Origin: Selenomonadales bacterium UBA7018
GTDB lineage: Bacteria; Bacillota; Negativicutes; Selenomonadales; Selenomonadaceae
Assembly (NCBI GenBank): GCA_002448305.1
Contig: DJWY01000037.1
Location: 23,413-87,412, forward strand
DNA: 64,000 nt
Direction of reading: 5' to 3'
This document shows, one piece after another, positions 53,201-58,508 of the stretch. The position numbers were made by a program, and so were the translations under genes. Position 1 is the stretch's first letter; each line of letters starts with the position of its first letter. A model generated the notes under the pieces. It searched no databases. It worked only from the letters and a program-made list of their open reading frames with translations, and was not told the DNA's origin.

Positions 53201-56146
53201 ACTGATAACGGCGTCACGATTAACAATACCGAAAATACCTTCAACGCCTTAGAAATTTCAAGTCGCTCCGGAAACGCGATTAACGGTTCAATCGACGTGA
53301 CTATAAAGGCTGATAAATTCGCGCCGAGCATAAAAAATGACATAACCGGCGACGTAACTTTGACGAATACGAAAACTGGCGGCTTGCTTTCCTTTGGCTC
53401 CGGCGAAACGATAAATATTGGCGGAAATTTCACGGCGACAACTAATGGCGATTTCGATTATGGCGCGACGATATTAGCAGGCAAGGATATAAATATATTC
53501 GCGCAGAACGTCTACAGGCGCGAGGGCACGACCGGTTATTTCAGTTCGCCGAGCAAAATATTATTCAATGTCGACAAAAATAACAAAATTGGTACGGTGG
53601 AAAATCCCGTTATGATAGGCAACTCTGCGAATAAAACGGCGGGCATAAACATTTACGGCGAAACGCATATTAAAGGCGTAAACGACGGGATATTGACGCT
53701 CGGCAACGTTATGCCTGATAATGGCGTAAACGTTAGCATAAGTTCTGAAGGTTCAATCGCGCAAGCCGACGACAAAATAATCAGTCTGTCTTCCCTGACG
53801 CTAGAGGCGGCTAAGGACATAACGTTAGACAAAGCCGACAATGACATTGAGACGATAACGCTTTTAGGCGGCAACAATATCAAAGTGAATAGCGTATCGC
53901 TAAAAGGCTTAACTGTGGCGGGCAACCTAAAGGCAAAAGGCGACGTTGATATAACTTCCGAGCAATCGCTAAACGTGACTGGCGATATTGAATCGGAAAA
54001 GAATCTTACTTTGACGGCGGGCACCAATTTAACCAGTAGCAATTCAAGCGTGCTCAAATCGGGCAATAATATCACGCTGAAGGCTGACGACGTTAAACTT
54101 TCCGGCAAAGTCGAGACGCCGTATAAAGAACCGACGTTAGATAATGAAGATGATGAAGAAAAATTCTTTAAAGAAATGCCGGTTATTAGCGTGACGACAA
54201 ACAAGGGCTTAGACATGCAAAACGTGGCGAATAGTTTTGAAAGCGTGGAAGTTAAGAGCACTGGCAATAGTATTAATGGTTCGGTATTAGTCACGAGCAA
54301 TTCTGAAGGATATTTCGCGAAAATCGACACCGGCAAAATAACGGGCGACCTGTCTTTAGTTAACACGGACGACGACGGCGCGATTGACCTGAAAGGCTAC
54401 GAATACGGGACATTAAATGTAAAAGGCAATGCGACGCTGGATATGGGCGGCGTTTTCATGGTGGACAGACAAATTTGGTCGAATAAAAATATCAATATAA
54501 CGTCGCGCAATAACGCATTGTTTATACTTAATCTAGATTCCACCCAAAACGACGAGACCTTGAAAGCGACTAAGGATATAAATCTCAACGCGGCGAAAAC
54601 CATTGGCATAGACGGGCAGATAACTGCGGGCGGTAGCGTAATAGCTAAATCGGCTGGAATAAATATTGTTGACGATGCGAACGTAAACGCGGGCAACGAC
54701 ATAACTTTGACAGTCGGAGAAGGCAACATAAATATAAGTGGCTCGGCAATGACCAATAAAGGCAACGTGATGATGAGCATTAATAAAGGCAATCTGACGA
54801 TAGAAGGCAAATTGCGTGCGAACAATGGCGCAGTAGATGTAGAACTTAAAGAAGGCAACATACAAATCGGCAACGAGAAGACTAAGCAGAATAATGAGAC
54901 GGTAGTAAATGCCAAACGCGATATAACTATCACGACGGGCAACGGAATAGTTAATGTATTCGGAAAAACTAAATCGACTTCGGGCAGTATAAACGTTACG
55001 CACGCTAAGACGAACGATACCTCTGCCAATGTCGCTGAATTTTATTCCTATGACGGTACGCCGATTTTATTCGCCACTAACATTGCTGAAAACGCCGACG
55101 TTAAAACAGCTGGCGATATTACGGTAAATGCCGAGCTTGAAGCAGACCATTCGGTATCGATAACGACTGACGGCGGCGACATTGAAATAACTAAGCGGAT
55201 AGCGGTGACCAATGGCAACATTATGATAGAAACCGCCAACGGCAACATAATAATTGACGATGACGGCATAAAAAATATGGTCTCTGCGCAAAACAATTTA
55301 AATATCCAAGCTGATAATGGCGCAGTTATTGTTTCCGGAAAAGTCGCGACGCAAAACGGCGACATTATTATAACTTCTAATCACAATTCGTATACGGCGG
55401 GGCAAAAGGGCATTACGGTCGATGAAACCGGCTCGATTAATCCTGCCGGAAATGTCAATCTGAACGTTCAAAACGGCGATATTGAATTCAAGAGAATTGC
55501 GGCGCAGAATGCCACTATCAATTCAAATACCGGCAACGTAACAGCGGACACGATTAGAGCAGCGGACACGGTACGCATTGCCCTTTCTGGCGGCGACTTG
55601 TATTTAAATCTTGCGCAAAGCAAAGGCGTAGCGATTCTGACTGGCGATAATTCAAATTCGACGGTAAACACGATTCGGGCGGATTCCGTAGACGTAAATG
55701 ACGCGGTTACAGTCGGGAAAATTCTTCCGTACAGGAGCAATTCTGTAATCACACCGACGACGGGCGGCGGCTCAACAGGAAGTGGAAGCTCAACCAGCTA
55801 TAGCGGCAGTTACAGCGGCGGCTACAACGCCTACAGCAACGCATATAGTAGCGGCTACAGCAACTTTGCGAGCAATCCGAGTTCTTTCGCGACTTTAGGC
55901 ACTACGTACACGAACGACGGCTTGACCTATTGGCAAAATGTTACTTCGCCCGCCGCGCCGAGCTATAAATTTAGCGAATTCACCACCTTAACGGACGATA
56001 TTAGCCACATGCAGACGCGCAATTACTTTGAGGTTAAATTTATCCCCACGTGGCTTGAAAAAGAATTCATGAGTATTGACTTTGACTATAGCTTTGACGA
56101 CTTCGGAATAAGAAATGCGACAGAGGACGAATTAACAATCGACTAA
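38252..56146 (+). CDS. Giant filamentous haemagglutinin-like adhesin (TpsA, LktA-family-like), 5964 aa
   Basis: A signal peptide (~1-32, ending FTAHA-S) precedes a TPS/haemagglutination-activity domain (~35-160) with 'VGVNKFTDFNLDKGQIANIQF', 'LVDNKISINGTVNALRDGKIGGNLYFLSPNGIAVGSSGVINAGAF'. The SPNGI block corresponds to the NPNGI motif of TpsA proteins. Thousands of residues of Ala/Asn/Ser-rich beta-helix repeats follow. A Gly/Ser/Tyr-rich linker lies at about 5825-5880, and the acidic C-terminus ends ...DELTID. It resembles the 'leukotoxin LktA family filamentous adhesin' proteins of Fusobacterium and Negativicutes. It should be secreted through an outer-membrane TpsB pore, which is not in the window. 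GGGAG precedes the ATG. Two in-frame heptad-repeat inserts interrupt it near residues 4255 and 4822. Confidence 0.9.
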   Translation: MKFLRYIQKKRRAMLALAALTIFSSPFTAHASNITTKAGETLKPTNNIYNIPVQKKLSNQVGVNKFTDFNLDKGQIANIQFNKLQTVANLVDNKISINGTVNALRDGKIGGNLYFLSPNGIAVGSSGVINAGAFTGMAVSQSYFNKLSKIESGSEFMTQLAPKNIEYNNDPDKGVDIQGVINAPGGISLYATKIDVGKNAILRTDVEKVDFTKVVNIEGVDSGITEGFDVSYKDGDIVLKAHAEHVADDNLITNISGDTASQWEKVTDREATINVDGKIISAGNVSINADAVTTFSEGSYFNIISQTGFADALLGNLGLDVAVDFAKKTNKANVNIGKTADIYSKSNMDIGATGTLNVTINATTPAVKSGTTKVTDGLAATSVAVISASNEATVNIDGKLKSDGTMAINAKATTSLSSTANTSTLVGKEAGEKGVKEDTNYIAISVIDGDTKAEVNINSENEIIVGGNDSKDTKAFSATAKTENTITNSATAATAATSIGSTTLTENDDIATTTAVNFTDYSATANVNVNSKINAKKGGINLDATNTFKNSLTASTVTGRAVKPMENWAEVAGPDFLNSISNNLAGKLTSYFQKAASNIPKEGGGSTFSKLFNGEYLKTGISVGVFLQDNNAKVNVGKKITLNAQNDIDISAKNDITSQNFNLTSTVNNQTSKQKTNAMIGLGVLVSDITNNADIVNDGNLNSTSGNVNLETTSGMNYNQFDAVINNITKAFTDIAKDATELFSKDTQNTFAKYQDQVKAETDKLEKTDDPAEYMQALDNLNKKINDTQSTGFSAFVKGLNDGVKVKKDLENLPSKLTSFLHPSSFANYYARSSFGAGADGNKDVKLEAAGSFSINSMLNNSRIISGENSVITAENGTVNTNSLAQNRVVAITGIGGEHLTSAKAQNSGAGISVFVGNFKNNAVTAFGKNSQIKSKDIKLETKDYAKHVNIIYGNGKADSTSVTGMVSYITSPANSILALDDSTKLDGSGNVNLNALSENYITSVNGAITMGNGNGKSFGAAVNILSNDGNTAVMIADNGVNSSLSDNITNLQKDIENATDQNIIIDKKTELKTLKITKAAQDALGDDYTKKLGDSSKDTGEISADTFTTNAKNSGTINAIAVEGTENSESHGLADKFNGIVGKGETQLSYVETAFKWPANKLSKMLGNTINDKFKSGQPNANDAANQAGEAAGNEDGGAGANAGVDSQAIQNQLNVAGAGSAAINIKSGETGSLISNSNINAKNIDVSANDDSFNGSWAGAGAFNFFGNSQAAKNTNVAIGGAVAYSDNSKNVDSIIKNSTINATSIKNSATRDDSDVAAGLGLAVSTNSGNQGTNTDVAISASINFVEGDTHALLLNNTVNGGSLENKAALGSLQVAGGLDIAVSVSGEKGFSIGGSAAASKITNDLQSGIRGGSYENLSKVDITATKKANQVDVAIAGGVTAGSNTSGFSFGGAVAVSDINNNSRAFLNDTKTFQSTGIVNLDALDTKNENSRVDYLSSRKININPVAFLNDLDKNKINGTGANIVNVALGGGGSTSEAGAGGLGISYAGISNLMNVDINNNQAISAQNFNANTTNDSNIVNVTLGLAGSNKSFSAAGSFGVNDIKNDATINFNSSNVTVTNDFLSSAQSNAHIVNVAGQAALASSFAGGLTFAYNAMNNTTGINVSGGMWNVKNFGANSANNNYALSLGAGVGFSKENAALNGAVALNLGNNSTKSIIDGSTITDVNTLNVTATDNTSKTTVAGDINITKGGAVALGGAVAYANIGTTDNKEVINAKITNATINKTIEIDNPTINVEALDKATMNTVAVGVGGSVGDWTFVTFQGAAAVSFLNKDIIAQISNSTISNGADIAINASSGGTSSKGLTIDDEHIDVNNKVNTAAAVLDGNLGGESIFDGAFAISVNNFNQSTQANFKNDSQPTTISNAGNVDISSSSEADILGVAIGGSGGKSKVSASGSVSYNYIDNSAKSLAENLNLDADKNFGVVAQSDDKIANYAGAVNVDVNGYGSIGVSVAYNEIKGNTDALVNNSKLDVTGSTNNAIKYSNPNANLINNYVTKDNWISGRLLDGRTQDESKSGVVVNSSATHSISSDLATIGIRASTDSPGVGISGTVNINKINGATNAKVENTGVDGKADTFINSSDYTNNGSFVGNAAVSGTVAIGVLWNENQVNRETNSLVNGGTLNVKNLDVKADSQQGLSNLNIAVGASFAADSSQGFAAASGDNVVRNQMEGMTTAKIENATVNHSGNVNVNAYHKDNAFATNLAVGAAIDLSGGAGATFDMGYGLIRENSTAEAEINNSTLTSKEKGAVNVNAENNSKIAGAFGTLGVAAKVGDAGGAVSIALGINNNYITNNVHAGIKGSKLDVGAVDVNAKNTSEIKADGGVAAVAINISETFFASMGAAVAVTNATFDNKVTADVDKSTINAAGDVNINARDDHKSDETVVSAAASTGLAVSVNRMSTSINSGLANLKESQLGKTLSAEDLVMNTDNASEDNASSDSDKLNGEFGSETRFINEDAVDDLLGGVHANSASTKQNISETIKKRYAATVNYNNSLGNGVFANVTNGSNIDAGTNNISIASTENNDLAITSGSGNAGIVGIGVGSTTIQTRRANTSNVIGSTLNAKNINISTTNGQTGSSGIYSKMYNATITAVGASVGYNNIETNGTGEILISGSTLTAADNLNAAAIDNSKSKSYILDAGLKIYGYTGVFAYNTNTSQTGIEVSNTSTLNANAINFDTQNHTYRATDTLAISANAWGLQTSTSEAKDLSTNFINVKGAGNSFTADDLTFNALNSSQTYAHTNGQGYGELEVVVANGLANANTNANISIDDANTFANKTINITSQIGQDDKYTTQVDGFGISVSGVGISVDNMTAQTNSKAQVNIGNEIYNDTTTLNVNALNKASRDSFMRNNSYAVVANISDISAYTIAKDTASISVGSSAAVENANKLAAININADTSNNSFVAAKGTGGAIGGEFGSAAHADNDANNTSSATLNGNWNIAGDLTLSANQHDGAYISGYSARGAILTGGKGSLDNVIKGSSTATISEGANINAKTINVNSKNYITTDKYSSDYDYTLFGRMGGVIDDVDYQRSTATTAKSANINIGKNATITTTGTQTYDAASDYNLKNEVYAEGGSALVSLRWSKSHNYITANENISVGKNATLKNEGGSQGGITLAAHDNLELNPSAIGNSQAGTGGYVRAETLISLTRTPTITIEGTVKSAKDLNLYAGADINGDRARVHSFAQAVSQVHTLISDGSADIIRTGVTNANVNVKGGAYGQATHDINIISNAGNEIYEERAYYGSTWSSDGENKVVTSDIGGVTTGSYLHNNIVEVDGELKAGSNPEATINISGVAVPDGFILANKNAKNLSYSVTSGDYTITKKNTDLAGMSSEQALAQRIFNGITTNTAKPEESLVPRYKEICESISNYQVQGKKDIVAYNGYLQEKSELESEMVKLGMGSYNAGGEFMLGSNTKTIGIKTVELPEIEVSGGNINVNTGSFIGSGVVDASGVPKIDAENNSTAYLVTNRLTVIDKGGAINYNGTEVANNSDINKLNSLNGGASFIVEVAPKEAVPLIKVTNSYAGSGAIPIKPDPSAKDYNNLPADAKKATLQYTPINYIEVAGNVTNPVGKAQIINKQGSIRINKGANVNALDIEMTAKDSISQGYTNSIVNIGYTPEDAYADEAKKLREKIGWDKNMPMAEDNKTEKSDYIYNGGSAWQAGNTIYISARDININGLLQAGYASFEGLIAQGDIDNAAEQVFFNGKMMYKVNEGGGKFDKSKGYYIYEPQIYYDKENNQLYVEDINATGGKIYLAGRVSSTGNGKIVVSDGSSNIDITNDSSVDMKIGNVNSTQGGGFIQISDSAQDKLSEYSSGQTRTINNYSDWILDNTKGKVATNSGLTMGKFVNYNPKAGLAYNWTEGTTQEKKTHYFYMEEQSWWGLADDPDYSSDLSELSQTVKKIINADDEDHSDKASTWEETKAEIVDLGEGYYIGNGDVTSDNLTLRAQNVKTEDSYGNHTRGDVRKHTLNFYHDYDHRWTQTTGTKQIYQYSVKADYPISVGIIGQSNPHINIKNTSANGGDLYLAGEIKKDNGTLNISAQGGNLYIASNIENGSGALTIATQGGKIEQEEGVTVATDNINLTARTGIKNIDIINHRTDDLKLNAQTTAGDIDINVQGGLSGDKYTAGNLLIANAINNRYNAVTLTAQGDIKQSISGTAITAHNIKLDSLNGSINLQIESPSIIPNSSFLTPNCISAAANGDIKLVKNDNDDFRIGSIVSTNGDVTLTAKGKFIDALDKVRDNADTDESNLVKSWIDMGLIAGTDDYKGAYLNRLEQDRDAYKSDVTAQFKEYEDLLLVYQKQLAEYNAIEDKTILAMHQGVEDASKVTPPTMSNRLELLSKKFSNYKSADEYLATDKNYQTLVETVKNPQYKWTQDELLSGIRSAIVNKQEGTAYDVTHLKDANITGRNVTLTGAGVGTNSKDVTTIKMSELRVKANETDKEKSARLAKLSQLANVEAADVNVNYVLDKNGKPITQTVTQINYNYDADKGYYIDTAGNYIRYRKDADGNLLKYTYDKDLKQVGKAVAVSDFSDVIKSTTTIENKAIDSFDISGKIPLGINATGNITVTATGNNGVYIAGRNKGVKITETTNPNNDIYSPLNIINVETTKTGGKYADVRIIGEAGIFNAANTGANVIGNDLVLVGGNGAIGTQEKPFVMTLTGDLLNARSNEEINLQKVGTGNFRISAIYSPKAIRIANDQNGIIEHSTRFDDIAAAYINSPAEITLTGSAGTADNPILIRPTTTTTLNLIPNSSFLIPNFYINGLNPGTITLNDLSGNVDISANGSIGQTKNAANNLTSLKVSAKGGVILDGNNKLSAINLGAIGGDFTLKNDSDKLTANFGSTIKGNATINQTGDINLAGSVNGNILNLTSEKGNITSTGGLSATKEINLSVKAFSDKGEIHTDKLTIATDNGVTINNTENTFNALEISSRSGNAINGSIDVTIKADKFAPSIKNDITGDVTLTNTKTGGLLSFGSGETINIGGNFTATTNGDFDYGATILAGKDINIFAQNVYRREGTTGYFSSPSKILFNVDKNNKIGTVENPVMIGNSANKTAGINIYGETHIKGVNDGILTLGNVMPDNGVNVSISSEGSIAQADDKIISLSSLTLEAAKDITLDKADNDIETITLLGGNNIKVNSVSLKGLTVAGNLKAKGDVDITSEQSLNVTGDIESEKNLTLTAGTNLTSSNSSVLKSGNNITLKADDVKLSGKVETPYKEPTLDNEDDEEKFFKEMPVISVTTNKGLDMQNVANSFESVEVKSTGNSINGSVLVTSNSEGYFAKIDTGKITGDLSLVNTDDDGAIDLKGYEYGTLNVKGNATLDMGGVFMVDRQIWSNKNINITSRNNALFILNLDSTQNDETLKATKDINLNAAKTIGIDGQITAGGSVIAKSAGINIVDDANVNAGNDITLTVGEGNINISGSAMTNKGNVMMSINKGNLTIEGKLRANNGAVDVELKEGNIQIGNEKTKQNNETVVNAKRDITITTGNGIVNVFGKTKSTSGSINVTHAKTNDTSANVAEFYSYDGTPILFATNIAENADVKTAGDITVNAELEADHSVSITTDGGDIEITKRIAVTNGNIMIETANGNIIIDDDGIKNMVSAQNNLNIQADNGAVIVSGKVATQNGDIIITSNHNSYTAGQKGITVDETGSINPAGNVNLNVQNGDIEFKRIAAQNATINSNTGNVTADTIRAADTVRIALSGGDLYLNLAQSKGVAILTGDNSNSTVNTIRADSVDVNDAVTVGKILPYRSNSVITPTTGGGSTGSGSSTSYSGSYSGGYNAYSNAYSSGYSNFASNPSSFATLGTTYTNDGLTYWQNVTSPAAPSYKFSEFTTLTDDISHMQTRNYFEVKFIPTWLEKEFMSIDFDYSFDDFGIRNATEDELTID
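51017..51048 (+). repeat. In-frame heptad repeat insert (ATTCCTA-type), copy 1
   Basis: About four and a half tandem ATTCCTA/ATTCCTC-type heptads encode IPNSSFLTPN inside the adhesin. They are unlike the flanking beta-helix sequence and share a 22-bp core with copy 2. Confidence 0.75.
52713..52752 (+). repeat. In-frame heptad repeat insert (ATTCCTA-type), copy 2
   Basis: Five to six tandem heptads encode LIPNSSFLIPNF, with the same ATTCCTA-ATTCCTC order as copy 1, about 1.7 kb further along the same gene. Confidence 0.75.
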
Positions 56147-56866
56147 CGAAAAATATCTAAATCACTGTCAAAAAATTTTCGGAGATTTTAATTGAGCAGA
56201 CCGGCGACGCCAAATGAGAACGAATTTTTTTACTGACAATGCCTCAAGCGAATCTTTGAAAGAAATAACCCTAGAAAGAGCAAGAGCCAACGGTTAATTC
56301 CCGCTGGCTCTTCAAGTTTTGTTCATTTCACTCATCGCGGTCTCCTAAGTAGATAAGATTTTTTGCTTAACTCATCAATCAAGACGGACAATTCTCGAAT
56401 TAATCTTTAGCAGACTATTCATCGTCCCTTTGCACCAAGTCAACCGTAATTTCAAGTTTTTACCGTGTAACGAATAACTTATCATCCTTTCAATTAGTAA
56501 TAATTTCTTCTGCGTTATTGATAAAAATTTTTCCGTTCTCCAAGACAACGCCCCCTATTATCGATTTTAAAACCTTCAAAATGGCATTAACGAGTAAAAA
56601 TACGTGAGAGCCTCTAAAAATGCATTGTAGGCAATTCTAGAGACTCTCAGCGGTATTCCCGACTTAGAATTTGCGCAAATTAGTAACGCTCATTCCAGTA
56701 GTTCAATTCTGCCTCGCAAAATTCAAGACAAGTTTTCATCGCCTCAATATTACCGTCAAACGCCCGTTTATAAATTTTGAAAATTTCCTAAGTCGGCAAC
56801 TTTTCTGTAAAACTCCAAAGCCTTTTGTATGTTTGGCTCAAGGGAGCTTTTACAAGGTTACTGACT
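56147..56866. other. Intergenic stretch with small gene remnants
   Basis: This ~720-bp spacer holds a hairpin at 56282-56312 and an inverted repeat at 56605-56649 (TGAGAGcCTCTA / TAGAGaCTCTCA). On the - strand at about 56684-56865 a frame broken by a stop reads 'FKIYKRAFDGNIEAMKTCLEF' and ends ...NYWNERY, which looks like the tail of a decayed gene. A short - strand frame (MISYSLHGKNLKLRLTW..) after AAGGATG near 56390-56490 is too short to call. Confidence 0.5.
56282..56320 (+). terminator. Probable terminator after the adhesin gene
   Basis: The arms AAGAGCCA.CGG and CCG.TGGCTCTT form a strong hairpin (56282-56312) with a 7-base loop and are followed by CAAGTTTTG, a weak T-run, about 135 bp after the stop codon. 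Confidence 0.5.
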
Positions 56867-58420
56867 TTAACTTTCGTAGACATAACGCAGGGCGTTCAAG
56901 TTTTGAGTGTTCAAATCCTTATGTAAGACGCAACCTTTCGAGTTCAGTTCCATAGTTTGGCGGTTGTCGGCGAAATATTTTTCCCAATGCGGAATAAATT
57001 CATTGTCCGGATTGCCGGTCGCCGCAAATGCCGCCCATGACGCTTGCACTTGTTTAACAAGATTCGGCGCGGGATTCGGATTAAAATTCTTATCCGGCAG
57101 ATTAAATGTATAAACCAAGTCAATACCGTGATAAGAACGCAAATTTTCTATCGGAGATTGCTCGGTGAACAAATAATAGTACGCATCATTAAATTTTGAC
57201 TGATATTCCGCAGTCAATTCCTGTCCGACGCGCCAATCCACATTATTTGCGAAATCAATGTAGTTTTCTTCGATATCGGGACGATTTTCAAGCCATTTGC
57301 GATAAATTTCCTCCGGAGTGGCAGTTCCATTGTATTTATTCAGTACAAATCGAGAATTTGCGCGGAGAATATCAAAAAATTTAGGACTCGTGAACAACAG
57401 CCAAAAACACCATTCATCTGAAGTTGTTCCTGTTAAAAATTTAATTTCGCGCGCGTAGCCGTCTTTTAACGCCTCGAAAGGGTCTTTCGGCAAAAATTTT
57501 CCGTCGCATGTCGGCATATAATTCAAAAGCGACGTATTAGGATTAAGATTATTAACTTTTTCGTAAATATTTATGAGTTCGGCGGAATTTTTCTTCATAA
57601 GGTCGCCAATCGTCTTTGACCCGCTCATTTTCATAAAAATTTGGGCAACTTTAGCAGATTCTTCGGAAGTATTGTAAAGACCTAAATGCCCGGACTGCGG
57701 AATTGCTTTTTGGAAGAGATTTTTAGCCGCAGGAGTAATTGTAAGCAACATTACTGAAGTTGAGCCTGCACTTTGTCCAAAAATCGTCATATTATCGGGA
57801 TTGCCGCCGAATTCAGCGATATTTTCCTTAATCCACTCAAGCGCGGCGATTTGGTCTTTAATTCCTAGATAACCGCTGTCTTCATAGGCAGAATCAAGCT
57901 CCGCAAGGTTCATAAATCCGAATAAATTCAGCCGATAGTTAATCGTGACGAGAATAACATCATTTGCCGCCGCAAAATTCGCTCCGTGATAGCGTATGTC
58001 ACTGGTTCCGCCGGTTTGGAAGCCGCCGCCTGGTATAAATACCATTACAGGCAAATTTTTACCGTTGCCGCGCGTCCAAATGTTCAAAGTTAAGCAATCT
58101 TCGCTTTGCGGATTTAAAGAGGCAGTTTCTCTGTCGTCAACTGATTGCATAGCCGCAAAACCAAATTTTTTCGCGTCGAAAGACTTATCGGACGGTTTTA
58201 ACGGTTGGGGAGCTTGCCAACGCAATTTCCCGACGGGCGGTTGAGCAAAGGGAATTCCCAGCCACGTTTTTACGCCTTGCTTGTCTACAAAGCCATTGAA
58301 CGTGCCGTAGCGAGTTTTCACGGTGCAATTATCCGCCGCGAAAACATTAGCAGGAACAGCCATTGCCAACGCCGCTATCGACGCTGTCTTGATAAAATTT
58401 CTGCGCGTTAAATTTATCAT
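56867..58420 (-). CDS. Tat-exported type B carboxylesterase
   Basis: The 517-aa alpha/beta hydrolase has a twin-arginine signal peptide (TRRNFIKTASIAALAMAVPA, cleavage near VFAAD). The type B carboxylesterase blocks are clear: 'GIPFAQPPVGKLRWQAP', 'SEDCLTLNIWTRG', the oxyanion 'GGGFQTGG', and the nucleophile elbow FGQSAGS with Ser ~218. A His near 'SYHGIDLVYTFN' is a likely triad base. It hydrolyses carboxylic esters in the periplasm or at the envelope; the substrate is unknown, with acylated sugars or aryl esters possible. The ATG at 58420 has AAAGGA nine bases upstream; in-frame codons before it are not needed. The gene upstream ends in a terminator, so it probably has its own promoter. Confidence 0.88.
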   Translation of the reverse strand: MINLTRRNFIKTASIAALAMAVPANVFAADNCTVKTRYGTFNGFVDKQGVKTWLGIPFAQPPVGKLRWQAPQPLKPSDKSFDAKKFGFAAMQSVDDRETASLNPQSEDCLTLNIWTRGNGKNLPVMVFIPGGGFQTGGTSDIRYHGANFAAANDVILVTINYRLNLFGFMNLAELDSAYEDSGYLGIKDQIAALEWIKENIAEFGGNPDNMTIFGQSAGSTSVMLLTITPAAKNLFQKAIPQSGHLGLYNTSEESAKVAQIFMKMSGSKTIGDLMKKNSAELINIYEKVNNLNPNTSLLNYMPTCDGKFLPKDPFEALKDGYAREIKFLTGTTSDEWCFWLLFTSPKFFDILRANSRFVLNKYNGTATPEEIYRKWLENRPDIEENYIDFANNVDWRVGQELTAEYQSKFNDAYYYLFTEQSPIENLRSYHGIDLVYTFNLPDKNFNPNPAPNLVKQVQASWAAFAATGNPDNEFIPHWEKYFADNRQTMELNSKGCVLHKDLNTQNLNALRYVYES

Positions 58421-58463
58421 AACATCACGTCCTTTCATAATTATTATATATAAAAAAATTAGC

Positions 58464-58487
58464 CCCGACAAGTTATCAGGGTTTTTT
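58464..58487 (-). terminator. Terminator after the amidohydrolase gene
   Basis: A CCCTGA...TCGGGG hairpin (58464-58482, 7-base loop) is followed on the - strand by CTAATTTTTTT. It separates the amidohydrolase gene from the esterase gene. Confidence 0.6.
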
Positions 58488-58508
58488 TAAAGAATATTAA
58501 GTCGCTTT

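Noticed and set aside
53653..54366. A 237-codon - strand frame opposite the adhesin gene
   Set aside because: It is an antisense shadow of the repetitive adhesin, with low-complexity composition and no start signals.
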